A DNA stretch of 64,000 nucleotides from positions 2,914,001-2,978,000 of the forward strand of contig OX596334.1 in the NCBI GenBank assembly GCA_951394405.1, in the 5' to 3' direction. This stretch comes from Coprinellus micaceus (taxonomy: Eukaryota; Basidiomycota; Agaricomycetes; Agaricales; Psathyrellaceae). Both the position numbers and the translations under genes were made by a program. Within the stretch, counting starts at the first letter, position 1. Each line of letters opens with the position of its first letter. This document shows positions 1 through 11,366 of the stretch, in pieces. Under the pieces are notes generated by a model. It saw nothing but the letters and a program-made list of their open reading frames with translations, had not been told where the DNA came from and ran no database searches.

Positions 1-3000
1 TCTACCTAGGTCTCGGGTTGTTTGTCGCTACCTACGCCTATATGTACACCTGGGTCTACACCGGTGAGGCCAATGCCAAGCGAACTCGCGAAAAGTATCT
101 CGAAGCTACTCTACGACAAGATATCGCCTACTTCGATAAGGTTGGGGCAGGGGAAGTTGCGACCCGTATCCAGACGGATACTCGTGCGTTTCTGGAATTT
201 GCTTCATGGTGATAGGTCCCACTGACAAACAAACCTGCGTTTAGATCTGGTGCAGCAAGCAATCTCTGAGAAAATCCCGCTGACAGTCAGCTTTATTTCA
301 GCCTTCATCACTGGTTTCGCCCTGGGCTATGCCCGCCAATGGAGACTGGCTCTTGCGATGTCTTCGATGCTCCCCTGCCTAGCTATCACTGGCGCTTTGA
401 TCGACATATTCATCGCCAAATATACACAGTAAGTTTTCCTCATGCTGTATAATATCAAGCCCTCATACCTTTTTTCAGACTTTCTCTCCAATATATCGCC
501 GATGGCGCAAACCTGGCCGAGGAAGTGATTTCAACCGTCCGCACGGCTCAAGCTTTCGGCACGCAGAACATTTTGAGCGGCCTCTACGATATCCACGTCT
601 ACAAATCCCTTGCTGTAGAGCTCAAGACAGCAATGTGGCTCGGTGGCGGAATGGGCGCTTTTTTCTTCTTCATGTACGCCGCCTACGGCCTCGCCTTCCA
701 CTTCGGTACCACCCTCATACTCCAAGGTCACGGTAAGCCCCGCATTCTGTTCCATAGATCCAGTCCGTTGATTGCATGGCTATGTCGCAGCCGACTCCGG
801 TCAGGTCATCAATGTGTTTATGGCTATCCTCATCGGTTCAGTCTCGCTCGTCATGTTGCCCCCGGAGCTTCAAGCCTTCAGCCACGGGTGTTCCGCTGCC
901 GCCAAATTGTACTACACTATTGATCGCGTCCCCGACATCGATTCGGCGGATCCTGGAGGACTGAAGCCCGAAGTCGTCCAGGGAGAGATCACCCTTGATG
1001 GTGTCCATTTTTCCTACCCCTCGCGTCCCACTGTCAAAGTCACCAAAGGCCTCGACATCACTTTCCGTGCCGGCAAGACCGCGGCACTCGTCGGTGCATC
1101 GGGTTCCGGCAAGTCAACGGTTATTCAACTTGTTGAGCGGTTCTACGATCCCACTCAAGGGGCGGTGAAGCTCGACGGTATCGGCGTCAAGGACCTCAAT
1201 CTCAAGTGGCTTCGTTCTCAGATCGGTCTCGTATCTCAGGAGCCCACTCTTTTCGCAACCACTATCAAGCAGAACGTGGCCCATGGCCTCATCAACACCA
1301 GGTTCGAGCACGCATCGGAAGAGGAGAAATTCACCCTCATCAAGGAGGCTTGTGTCAAAGCCAACGCTGATGGATTTATCTCGAAGTTACCCAATGGCTA
1401 CGATACAATGGTTGGCGAGCGTGGGTTCCTGTTGTCTGGTGGCCAGAAGCAGCGCGTTGCCATTGCTCGCGCCATTGTCTCCGATCCTAGGATATTATTG
1501 CTCGACGAGGCCACCAGCGCTCTGGATACTCAATCGGAAGGTGTCGTGCAGGACGCTCTGGACAAGGCATCCGCTGGTGAGTTCTAGATTTGTTGTCACC
1601 GATTCCACGTGCATGAGGCTGAGGATGTCCTAGGCCGTACGACCATCACTATTGCCCACCGGCTCTCCACCATCAAGGATGCCGATGTTATCTATGTCAT
1701 GGGCGACGGTCTCGTTCTCGAACATGGGACTCACAACGAGCTTCTTGCCCGAGAGGGCCCCTATTCCCACCTTGTCGCGGCGCAGAAGCTCCGCGAGTGT
1801 CAGGAAGCCGAGGCGCTCGAAGGTGATAGCGACAGCGATGGTGAAGGCGAAGATACTGAGACCAAAGCTCGTGAGGAAATTCCTCTTGGACGCCGGAACA
1901 CCGGTCGATCTCTCGCCAGCGAGATCATAGAGAAAAGGCGCCTTGGGACTCCAGGCCAAGAGGAGGGGAAGGACCTTAACCTATTCTCGCTTTTCAAAGA
2001 AATGGTCAGTTTGATGCCTGGTCAGGCGAAGAACTATGTTATCGGCGCTATATTTGCTTGCAGTGCGTTCCCTGTTGGTTCTTCCCTCCTCATGAATGTA
2101 ACGCTGATCTAACGCTGTAGTGGGTGGGTTGGTGTACCCGGCCATGGGCGTCGTCTACGCCAAAGGGGTTGAAGGGCTTTCTTACAGGGGTGCCGAATTG
2201 AGGAAGGCAGGCGACCGCAATGCCCTGTGGTTCTTTATCATTTCCATTCTGGCTGGCTTTGCGGAGGGTTTCCAGAACTACTACTTCGCTTCTGCCGGTG
2301 CCCAGTTGACCGCCCGCCTTCGCTCCCTCAGCTTCAAGGCCATCCTCCGTCAGGACATCCAGTTCTTTGATAAGGACGAAAACTCAACAGGTGCTCTCAC
2401 AGCCAACCTGAGTGAAAACCCCCAGAAGGTGAACGGACTTGCCGGTATCACACTTGCGACCATTGTCCAGGCGTTCGCTACCGTCATCGCGGGTCTCATC
2501 CTTGGCCTCGTCTTCATTTGGAGGATTGCCCTCATTTCCCTCGCATGCACCCCCCTTCTCCTCTCCACCGGCTACATCCGCCTTCAGGTCGTTGTCATGA
2601 AGGACCAGGCAAACAAGAAGGCGCATGAGGAGTCGGCGCAACTGGCTTGTGAAGCTGCTGGGTCTATCCGCACTGTCGCTTCCCTCACCCGGGAGCGAGA
2701 TTGCTTGGACATGTATAGGAGGAGTTTGGAAGCGCCTCTTCGACAGAGCAACAGGACCGCGGTTTGGAGCAACGGCTTGTATGCCTTCAGCCAGTCGATC
2801 ACAATGTTTGTTATATCCCTCATCTTCTGGTATGGATCGAGGTTGGTCGCCAGCGACAAAGCCAGCACTTTCCAGTTCTTCGTGGGCCTTATGGTGCGTC
2901 CTAAACTTCATCTGGCTCCTCATTCCGGGCTGACAATACGTTTTCTAGTCAGCTACGTTCGGCGTTGTTCATGCTAGTACCATGTTCTCTTTCGCGCCTG

Positions 3001-3994
3001 ACATCTCAAGCGCCAAGAGGGCTGGTTCCGATATCATTAGGCTGCTTCAGTCCATTCCTGAGATCGATGCCGAGTCCGACGAAGGCAAGAAGCTCAGTTC
3101 CAAGGAAGTACGAGGTCACCTCAAGCTCAAGAACATTCATTTCCGCTACCCTACCCGGACGGGTGTCAGGGTCTTGAGGGATTTGTCCATCGACGTCCAG
3201 CCAGGCACCTACGTCGCTCTCGTTGGCGCATCCGGCTGTGGCAAGAGTACCGTCATCCAACTCCTCGAACGGTTCTACGATCCTCTCTCCGGGGAGATTT
3301 TGCTAGATGGCCACAACGTCAGCGAGCTGCACATCCAAGAGTACCGCAAGCACCTCGCCCTGGTGTCACAGGAGCCTACCCTGTATGCCGGAACTGTGCG
3401 CTTCAACATCCTGCTTGGTGCTACGAAGCCTGAGTCGGAGGTAACACAAGAGGAGCTTGAGGCTGCTTGCCGTGACGCCAATATCCTGGACTTCATCAAG
3501 TCTTTGCCAGATGGCTTCAACACCGAGGTTGGTGGGAAGGGCTCTCAGCTCTCGGGTGGACAGAAACGTGAGTTGGGTCTAACTGCGATAGATGCGATGA
3601 TTATTGTATGCTAACGCCTCGCTCTTTCAGAACGTATCGCCATTGCCCGTGCTCTCCTTCGTAACCCCAAGGTCCTCCTCTTGGACGAGGCTACTTCAGC
3701 TCTGGATTCTCAATCCGAGAAGGTTGTTCAGGCTGCGCTCGACCAGGCTGCGAAGGGGCGCACGACAATCGCTATCGCTCATAGGCTCTCGACTATTCAG
3801 AACGCTGACAAAATGTATGTCGAACTGGTTTTGCTATCGCCGTTTGAATCAGATCCTGATATATGTACCCTTTTTGCAGCTACTTCCTGAAGGAGGGACG
3901 AGTGAGCGAACACGGCACCCACGATCAACTCATCGCGAAGAAGGGGGACTACTACGAATATGTCCAACTCCAAGCGTTGAGCAAGAACGACTAG
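1..3994 (+). CDS. ABC-B (P-glycoprotein/MDR-type) full transporter, 5' end outside window
   Basis: Plasma-membrane ATP-driven efflux pump of the ABC-B family, probably exporting drugs or lipophilic compounds. Exons: 1-183, 245-428, 479-732, 791-1576, 1634-2062, 2121-2893, 2949-3567, 3631-3814, 3880-3994; about 1,174 residues are present. The window opens inside the first membrane domain (QTDTHLVQ loop). Nucleotide-binding domain 1 shows Walker [10 protein letters not shown], signature LSGGQKQR and [11 protein letters not shown]. An acidic linker follows, then membrane domain 2 and nucleotide-binding domain 2 with [17 protein letters not shown] and [11 protein letters not shown]. The protein ends [12 protein letters not shown]. 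Both ATP sites look intact. Substrate cannot be told from sequence. It is tail-to-tail with the Sgf73 gene, 231 bp away. Confidence 0.95.
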
Positions 3995-4225
3995 TCATGG
4001 TCGATACCATATGTTGGCCCATCGAGTGAGTTGGGCCCCTTGGCTCGCCGTTTTACGCCCTGCCGGATTCATCTGACTAAGATATACCATGATATAATGT
4101 GGATCTGGGAACAGCGGAGCACCGTACTGATACAGATGGATTGTGAATACAGGACTAGTAGTGAACAAACGTAAAATCACAAAAACTAGTGTACAAGAAA
4201 TCAGAATACATCGTGGGTACCCGAA

Positions 4226-5439
4226 TCAGTGTCGTATCTGGAGTCCTACACCAGCGACGGAACCCCCACTGGGGGTGCGATTGATCAAGGCAGCCGTGGC
4301 CCCCTGCAGCCCATTCCCGCCGCCTCCGAGCGCAGCCATGAAAAGGTCACGGCAACATCGAGCCCGTTCTCTCCGTTGCACGAACCAGCTCCCTGCATCA
4401 CAAGGAACAGCAAGCGGAATGCCTATGACCTTTCTCTCTTGGGCAGCCCGAACCGACTTGACAAGATCGTCCAGCTCCGTTTCAGAGTCAAGGTCGTCCA
4501 GGTCCTCTGGAGCGCTGTCTCCCATCCCATCAGCAAACCGTACAGCGGCAGCTGCCGCTGCTGCCGCCTTCTTCGACGCCTTCTTCGACGGTGCCGCTGT
4601 GGTAACTTTCTTCGCTGCAGTGATTTCCAAACCAACCGCCGCTGCCGCCTCAGACGCAAGTCGTTTCCTCTCCTGCTTCTCTCGCTCTCTCAAAGCCTTC
4701 TTCTCCGCCTTGCTTTCCCGCTTCACCGGCTCGACGAAGTTGGGATTGTTCGCTCGCTGCCAGTCCAGCAAGAGGTCGTCGTAGCGACGTGAACGGCCTT
4801 CAACACTCCGTTTGGCGCCCATTGAGTGGGATTTGCAGGTCAACGATCGCGAACATGGTAGGCCTTTGTCGTTTATAACACCACATTGCCGGTCATAGTC
4901 CACTGGGCCTTTCATTCGGCCCTTCGTGACCTTGGGTGTTGGCTTTACCTTCTTCTTTGCAGGCAAACTCGGGTCCTCAGGTTCAACAGATGCTTTCCGC
5001 TTCTTGCCTTTAGAAAGCTCTTCACAGGGGTGGAGTCTTAGGGATAACATGTGGGACTTCCAATAGAGGGAAGACTCACCTTCAGCAGTAACCTTGTTCT
5101 TCGAGGCTTTGCCCCGGCCCGCGCGAATGGCAGCACACAGGTCTACGCGAGGTGTCGCTCAGTCTTGATGCGGTGGAGAGTAGAACGCCACCGACCTTGG
5201 TGTTCACCCATACAGCTCCGAAGAACGGGCTTCTCGCAATCCTTGCACTTCACAACGCCTATTTCCGACAGTGACGTGAGCGGTTGGCAGCCAAAGAGCT
5301 TCATGTCGCGGGCAGAGAGCCACGCTGTCGGTGGAGATGGAAGCGAAGCGGCCTCCTTGATTGTGGGTGAGGGGACATGACAGTCCCAGGAAAAGGGGGA
5401 AGGCGGAGTGCTGAGTGGTTTGAGCCGTGTCGGGCTCAT
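4226..5439 (-). CDS. SGF73: SAGA complex subunit Sgf73 / ataxin-7-like (SCA7 domain)
   Basis: Exons on the minus strand: 5439-5196, 5142-5080, 5019-4226. Sgf73/ataxin-7 anchors the histone H2B deubiquitinase module to the SAGA coactivator in the nucleus. The N-terminal zinc finger reads CKDC...GEHQDLC (CX2C, H, X3, C) and is only formed when the first intron is removed. A basic linker leads to the SCA7 zinc-binding domain: [20 protein letters not shown] followed by [11 protein letters not shown]. The C-terminal third is Lys/Arg- and Ala-rich with a run of Ala, then an acidic stretch. The start is the first in-frame ATG; an extra upstream exon cannot be excluded. Family identity is secure from the two zinc modules in the right order. 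Confidence 0.9.
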
Positions 5440-5874
5440 GGCGGTCGTTGATGAGAAGCACTCAGGCCCACTCAGAGTCAAGCGCCCACTGTTCCCTGTA
5501 TCTCACAGTCACGCGACCATCGCACCGCCACTCAGCCCATCCTTCTAGTACGGCGCCTAAACGCGGGTTACCAGTGATAACATCCCAAAGTCTAGCTTCT
5601 AATAGTGTAAGCAAAGGCCCCACCCAACCGTATATATTACCAGTGGGCGAGGCACTGCATGTACCGAAAGTCTCTGATATGTGACACTATAAATTAGGGG
5701 GTTCCGTACCAAGTGCGCATCAATACGATTACAAGGACCACATGAGGAGGAGGGCTCCCCCCTCCGATCCACAGAAAGGAAACCTGAAGGTTCATGAAAA
5801 AAAGGAACCCCACTATCGAGTGTCAGTAGGAGCTGACGCTGAGAACCACTAAGAGAAGCAGTCAGACCTGCGAA
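5440..5874. other. Intergenic, nothing recognised
   Basis: About 435 bp between the Sgf73 start and the 3' end of the broken GTPase gene. I see no supported coding sequence, RNA gene or repeat here. It should hold the Sgf73 promoter; no clear TATA box was found. Confidence 0.5.
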
Positions 5875-6929
5875 TCAATCCAAGTCAATTGAAACGAAGC
5901 GCACCTTGGAGAAAAGTGCCTTCCACTGCGGGAAAAGGCTTCTTCTCCGAGGAGCAGCTTTTACCCCTCCACTCCTGATGCGCTTGAGATCCCAGTGCAA
6001 TGCCATGATCTTCAAGGGCTCCCGCTCGCGGAGTAGCTCCGAAAGTATGTTCGAGGCGGATTCCTTTGTATTCGCAAATTGAGCGACCCGCGCACCCATT
6101 CCAAGCGGCTTGAGCCACGCTGTCTTCGTCAGTTTCTCTTGTTTCTTCTCGTGGTCCTTTTTATGTGCGGGCGAGGGTACACGGTCCCATTTACTGGTGG
6201 CAAGGAGAAGGTGTCGGACAGTGGCTGAATCTGGTTTAGTAAGGTTCGCCGCTGGCCAGGTTCGACTGTAGTCCATCCCTCCGCGATCCTGCGTAATGTC
6301 GTGAAAGTAAATGATCCCTCCAAAATGGGCGTCAAGATCGCATCTAAAAGGCACGGAATGAGGATATGTCACGAGAATTGGTGAGTCCGATGCTCACTCC
6401 TTCTCTATCCAACTCTCGATATTCCGAAGGATCTGCGTGTCGTCCAGCCCTTTGTGACAGTTATCGAAGCCTGGGGTGTCGACGAGAATGAATTTATCAT
6501 GGATAGGGGAGAGCGGACTGTCGATTATAAAACGACGGACGACCAATTCATTGCGGCTGGGAGCGAGGGCATCAGTCACCGTAACAGCGGGTCCCCCTGC
6601 CGCGACATTGATGAACTAGCTGGCCTTGTCTCTTGTCAGTAAAAGGCGAGTAACCTTTCTGAACAAAGCTCGTACATGACTTTTCTCTGCGCCCGTCTTC
6701 CCCAAGAGTCTGAGTTTCATAGTATACGCGGGTATTTAGTAAGTGCTGTCCTGTGGTACGTCCCAGGGGACGAAGATACTCACAAGATGACAATGCCGGA
6801 ATTCTTGGTTATAGTGCGGTTCGAAGGTGATAAAGGTGGACCAGAATTTGGGGAAGTCTGTGTAAGCCCGGGGCTTGAGGGAGAGGGGGAGCTTGAGGAC
6901 CCCCCTATATGCTGAGATAGGTCCGATAT

Positions 6930-7080
6930 TTTTTCGCCAAAATCGACCAAATTCGTCGTAAGGGTTTTCGGTGAAATCGGCGCATAAGTATCGGGTGGAC
7001 CCCATTTTCGGCCAGTTTCGTCGCATGAAATATCGGACCTCAGATTCGGCAAATTTCGTCGCATGAGGGCCAAAATGCGT
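6930..7080. repeat. Minisatellite-like array, left arm of the 6896-7939 element
   Basis: Degenerate units of roughly 40-50 bp share the cores CGCATAAGTATCGG and TCGTCGCATGAAATATCGGACC, separated by TTTCGGCC-like spacers. Units start near 6978, 7019 and 7056. One unit at the outer edge (about 6915-6935) is inverted. No coding value is assigned; long open frames here arise from the repeat. Confidence 0.65.
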
Positions 7081-7754
7081 AAAAATCTCTCGGGAAGGGC
7101 CCATAACGCGGTGTATACATCGGTAGAGGGTACACAGGTATGTAGGGAACATAGAATGACAATTACAAAGAGTCAGGGAAGGAATGGCGGCGGTCAGTCG
7201 CCGAGTTTAGCCCCAGGCCCCCTCCTCGCCCATCCTTGGACTGTATTATTCTTGGATTGTACCCGAGGCGGTCCTGGAGCGTACAAGGTCGCGATATGAG
7301 CCTCGGAAAAGACCGCTGTGCACGCGTCTGCTTTCCGAGTTCATGATAACGAAGCACAATGCATTATTAGCGCCCGTCACATTTCGGGGGCCACCGTTGA
7401 TCAAACCAGTTTGATTTCCACAGTATTTGAGTCTTGAGGGCCACACACGCGACGATGGGTGACTGCTCGCCCGAGAAAGCAGAGAGACATGCCAATGGCA
7501 TAGTATAGTTGAGGACAAGAGTGAAATGCAATCTCAAATTGATGGCGTCAGCAAAGCCACGCATCTCGGAGATGGAGGCGCCCATCTTGCTCCCGGTTCC
7601 AGCAAGTTGTGCCTACCTCTATCTTACTGGGGACATGGATACAGGGCAATATATCTCATAGTACCAGAGTCTGCCATCTGGAGCACTCGCCTGAGATTTT
7701 GGACCCGTGAACTTCGCGTCGCGTCGCGATCTGTTGTGGTCGTCGACCACTTTG

Positions 7755-7925
7755 GCGGCCCATTTCGTCGCATGCGTATCGGACATCGCTGGCGACGGGC
7801 CCAAATCCGGCACATAAGTATCGGAGATGGTCCCAAATTTCGACCATTTTCGGCGCATAAGTATCGGACCTGGGGCACTTTTCGGGGCCAAAATTCGTCG
7901 CATGGGTATCAGACCTCTGTCGGGA
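7755..7925. repeat. Minisatellite-like array, right arm of the 6896-7939 element
   Basis: At least four units match the left-arm consensus in the same + orientation: TCGTCGCATGCGTATCGGAC, CACATAAGTATCGG, GGCGCATAAGTATCGGACC and TCGTCGCATGGGTATCAGACC. Spacing is about 40-50 bp. Both arms therefore hold direct copies of one unit inside an element whose ends are inverted. Confidence 0.65.
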
Positions 7926-8553
7926 TATAGGGGGGTCCTGGAGCTTGATCGGCTGAAATTCCAAGAGAGTCCGAAGCCGACCTTGGTGCTATCTGCAGTG
8001 GGACCAATACATATGGGTTGGGGATGTTGGAGGTAAGAAATGGGGTCGAGGAGGAGGGATGGGGCCCTCACCTTTCGATGGGGTGCGTGAAGGAAAGTGG
8101 ACCCCAGAATCGGCAGCGCTAACCTGGGAGTGCGTACGACGGCCAAACCCGGGCGGCGGGGCAAGAGAGGTCCCCGAATCGCGATGAGAGTCTTGTCGAA
8201 GGTGAGGCTCCTCGAGGTGACGAGGAGTGACATTCCTGTCATTTTGCCCTGACGACCGGGACGTCGAAGAGGCGGCTAAGCCAACGCTTCCGTACTGTAG
8301 TCCCACGAGCGGGTTGGTATTCAAACTTGGGGTCAGTATAGCTACGCCTGGAGTGCAGTGAGTTAGTGCACTCGCATGAATACACCCTAACTAAAGAATT
8401 GATATGAAGTGCAGCACATACCCTTGCGAAGAGCTACCATCGTTGTTCTTGTCGGCTCGGCTCTGTTCTTGAGCAATCCAATGGCGTCCACGTTGCCTTT
8501 TTCGAGAACGGTCGGTAAATCCTTCAGAACAGGCATCCAGTCTTCTTCGTGGC

Positions 8554-9048
8554 TAGTGTACGTGGCAGAATCAAAATCGGCGATGGCAGAAAACCTGCCG
8601 GCAAATGGGCAATTGCCACCCTGGCAGAAGGGTGGCAGGAGTCAAAGCAAACATAATATCAATTGTATTAGACAGTGGGAAATTTATAGTACATTTGCAA
8701 GTTGGTCAGGATCCCAGTCACCTCTGGTACCCTCCCCAGCTACAGTGAGGTCCTCCATCTCATCCAAAGGCAACAGACCAGTGTCGACACGCTGCAGCGC
8801 GTCCCAATTATAGACTCGCCCCTCTAAAACCTCACGCCCAACAGGGTTGCTCCCCATTCCTTCCAAAATCTCGTCGGTTATTTGCTTCTCAACAGATCCA
8901 AACGCTTCATCAACCTCGTCCACAGATTGCATCCGTATTTTTACCAGGTATTCTGCCACCTTCTGCCAGAGGCGCCCAGTTCTGCCCCGGCAATTGCCGG
9001 CTGCCGGCAGAACCTGGGCAAAATGGCAGCGTTCTGCCAACAACACTA
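8554..9048. mobile_element. hAT-like MITE (495 bp)
   Basis: The ends are TAGTGTACGTGGCAGAA (left) and the complement of TAGTGTTGTTGGCAGAA (right), an imperfect inverted repeat starting with TAGTG as is usual for hAT elements. The flanks are TTCGTGGC (8546-8553) and GTCGTGGC (9049-9056), an 8-bp target duplication with one mismatch. A second layer of inverted GC-rich sequence lies inside (GCCGGCA...GGCAATTGCC near 8600 and 8985), so each arm is about 90 bp. The centre encodes nothing I recognise. It is too short for a transposase. It splits an exon of the GTPase-type gene. Confidence 0.75.
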
Positions 9049-9590
9049 GTCGTGGCATAACGCGAAGTCCGCGCCAGTCTATATGACGATTAATATTTGA
9101 ACTGAGGCTAGGTTTGACTGTTGGACCCCCACCTCAGCGAGGAGCCACTGATTTATTGCGTCGCATGGATGGCAAGACTGAAAAATCTCAGACTCCAATC
9201 CCAAATGAATTGTCACTAGAGGGACTCACGGCAGGAAGCAGGCCTTCACCCAGCGTATTTTGGATATTTACCCCTTCGTAGATGACTTGATCAGTAGTTC
9301 CTAGGGGTGCTGCCGCCTCTTGAGGTTTCCGTGCCCACTGGAATCCCCAGAGCTGCCTTGCTCTGAAAGAGAACCCTCACCGCCTTTACGATCCGAGTTA
9401 TGGGGCCCCCCGCCCGATCGTCCATTGGAGGAGCCCGGTCTGTGGGTGCCTCCGGGACCAGGTTTGCCGGGTTGGTGTGCAGGGTGTTGAGCTCTAGCAC
9501 GAGAGCGGAAGTCTCCTGAGAAGCCAAGCTTATATCCACGGAGGAATAGGGACTGGTCCTTCAGACCTCTTCCGGCACTTCGATCACTGA

Positions 9591-10663
9591 CATCAGCAAA
9601 CACGGGAAGTAGTTACGTCGAGAGGCTTGGTAGCGAAAGAAAGGTGGGCGGCTACTTATTTATCGATGCGGGACTTAGAAGCGGGTTGCTCCACTAAGAT
9701 CCACAAGCCGTCACTTTGCAAAGTCGAGTCGCGCCCAACTAAGTGGACAACCCAACAACTAAGTGGCGATCTCACTTCTAAGTAGACACTATTTAAAAAA
9801 GTCATCTTGGTAGAAATGTGTAACAAAGTAGCTACGGCCTAGATAGGTCAACTAAGTCTGTCAATACTTTGACCCCTGGCCTGTAGAGCTCGCACTAGTT
9901 TGCACGTAGGCTCTATGAGGACCTCATGATGGAACTTGGATGGAACGGCTATTCCGAGTGGTGAGCGGATTTCGGCACACTGACCATTCAACCACGCACA
10001 TGTAAGCGGGTGCGGTTACGGTACGCACATCCGTGAAAACTCGATCCCTCTCAGCCAGAGCAAGCGCATTCAGCGGTGCGGTCCGCTAGGCTTTGGACAG
10101 TAGGCCGCATCTCTCTGCATGCGGGAGCTGGCACCGGTAACTCATCACGAGTAAGAATAACACAAGCGAGATGCTGAGGAAGACCCTCATAGCAGCATCG
10201 CACAGGAGACAGCCGTGGTTCAATGTGTGGTGGTGGCACGCAAGTAGAACGCAACACCACGAGTAACGGAAGACTCCCAATCAGTGCTTTCGCCGCCAAA
10301 TCGCCATTGGCGCGTCAATAGCGGTTTCCTAAATCCGGGAAACTGGGCTTCGGCAGACTTTAGGTGCTTTTGAAAGTGGGAGCTATTGTATAGGGTGGGT
10401 AATAGGTATCTTAGTCTGCGCTACTTAGTTCACTTTTTTATGCCACCCCCACTTTTATTGGGAGGCAAAGTGGTGTCTCTGCGGACGCGACTTAGATGGC
10501 CGCCCGATTACTATGACGCACTTGATCCGCGCGTCCAAAGTGAAAAAGGCGGGGCGGCACTTTGCCAAGCCTGAGCGTCCGCTTCTCTGCAACGCGCCCA
10601 CTTAACTAAGTGGACTAAGTATTGCCCACTTAGCACGGTAACTACTTCCCCTGTTTGCTGATG
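9591..10663. mobile_element. Inverted-repeat-bounded block (1,073 bp), possible third transposon
   Basis: The 26-bp sequence at 9591-9616 (CATCAGCAAACA ... GTAGTTAC) recurs inverted at 10638-10663 with one mismatch. Just inside both ends the motif ACTAAGTGG is repeated: 9738-9746 and 9758-9766 with a variant at 9777, then 10605-10613 with variants at 10614 and, inverted, 10625. No target duplication was found outside the 26-bp repeat, so the true borders are uncertain. No transposase is recognisable. On the minus strand, gene-like sequence of the GTPase-type gene stops on one side and resumes on the other. Confidence 0.5.
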
Positions 10664-11072
10664 GAAGGCCTGAGCACTCCCCCTGTGCGTCCATACATAG
10701 CCTTGATCGGAAGGGCCTCCGCTGTCGCCAGGCAGTTTCACGAGTTTCATGGTGTCGTTTGGGTGTACCATGGGGCGTGTGAAGGCAGCCAATGCACAAG
10801 TATTGGTCCTGATACAACCGGTGATGACGTATAGTTCCTTAACATCTGATACTCCTTGGAAGGGATTCGCGTGGTGGTACCTAAATGAGCTCGGCGTAGT
10901 TGACGATGTGGTCGTGCAATGGTGCATGCCCGTCCAGTTCATCAAGTTCAGCGGCTGATGTCAGAGCAAGGACGGCTCCTGCGGTGGATCCCTTGAGGTG
11001 ATGGAATTCAAACTGGTCCACGGACCTGAATGTTGGAGAAATAAAAAGGGGGGGTTGTGATAAGGTACGCAC

Positions 11073-11366
11073 GCGCGCTCCGCACGCAGACGCATTTCAC
11101 GTTGCAGCCTGCATGCATTACATTGACACCAACGAGACCATACAAGTCAAAGACAACTTGCAAATGTACAAACTGCGTTCTCATGGCTGTGAGTTCGGTA
11201 ATTTCCGAGACGCTGTGACGGCACGTGAGTCGGGAACCGCCGTGATAAGCGCCCAACCATTGTTTGTCTTTGACGTGTACTGTGTGTACCTCGAAGCTGT
11301 TCAAAAACGTGTCTGCGATGACTGCGGAACCTTATCGCTTGCCCTTCACCTCGTCGATCCTGCAGG
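11073..11366. other. Intergenic, divergent promoter region
   Basis: About 294 bp between the 5' remnant of the GTPase-type gene and the large helicase gene. No motif stands out. Confidence 0.4.

Larger units (their letters stand above)
6896..7939. mobile_element. Non-autonomous DNA transposon-like element (1,044 bp) with 15-bp perfect terminal inverted repeats
   Basis: The left end reads AGGACCCCCCTATAT (6896-6910). The right end is its exact reverse complement (7925-7939). The octamer GGAGCTTG flanks both sides as a direct repeat (6888-6895 and 7940-7947). An 8-bp target duplication points to the hAT superfamily. With a ninth shared base (A) it would also fit a Mutator-like element. No transposase is recognisable inside, so it would need a partner in trans. 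Its inner arms carry related minisatellite units. It lies within a Ser/Pro-rich exon of the GTPase-type gene. Confidence 0.8.
5875..11072 (-). pseudogene. Broken P-loop GTPase-type gene interrupted by transposon-like insertions
   Basis: The 3' part encodes a small GTPase-like G domain: exons 5875-6343, 6398-6615, 6676-6709 and 6784-6895. It has strand KNSGIVIL, P-loop LGKTGAEKS, G3 DTPGFD, hydrophobic GGIIYFHDI and a G4-like ATSKWD. The upstream exons are interrupted: 7940-7992, 8072-8347, 8422-8553, 9049-9078, 9133-9177, and 9230 to about 9590. Farther up, 10664 to about 11070 carries ELYVITGCIRTNTCALAAF, which looks like an N-terminal domain recurrent in mushroom-fungus proteins (from memory). 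Two insertions (6896-7939, 8554-9048) sit inside exons, and skipping each with one target repeat keeps the frame. The P-loop has Glu where the family has Gly. At least one further frame change lies near 9300-9400, and a stop near 10885. Best read as a decayed gene. Confidence 0.6.

Noticed and set aside
4143..4792. Two plus-strand frames of 187-213 codons
   Set aside because: They lie antisense to the Sgf73 SCA7 exon, which has clear family motifs; no splice or motif support.
7619..8242. Long minus-strand open frame of 207 codons
   Set aside because: Its 3' half is translated minisatellite inside the inserted element; only codons above 7940 belong to a real exon, and the frame above 7992 is interrupted by an intron.
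8684..9058. 124-codon minus-strand frame as transposase
   Set aside because: It spans the centre and one arm of the 495-bp MITE and shows no catalytic motif; too short for a transposase.
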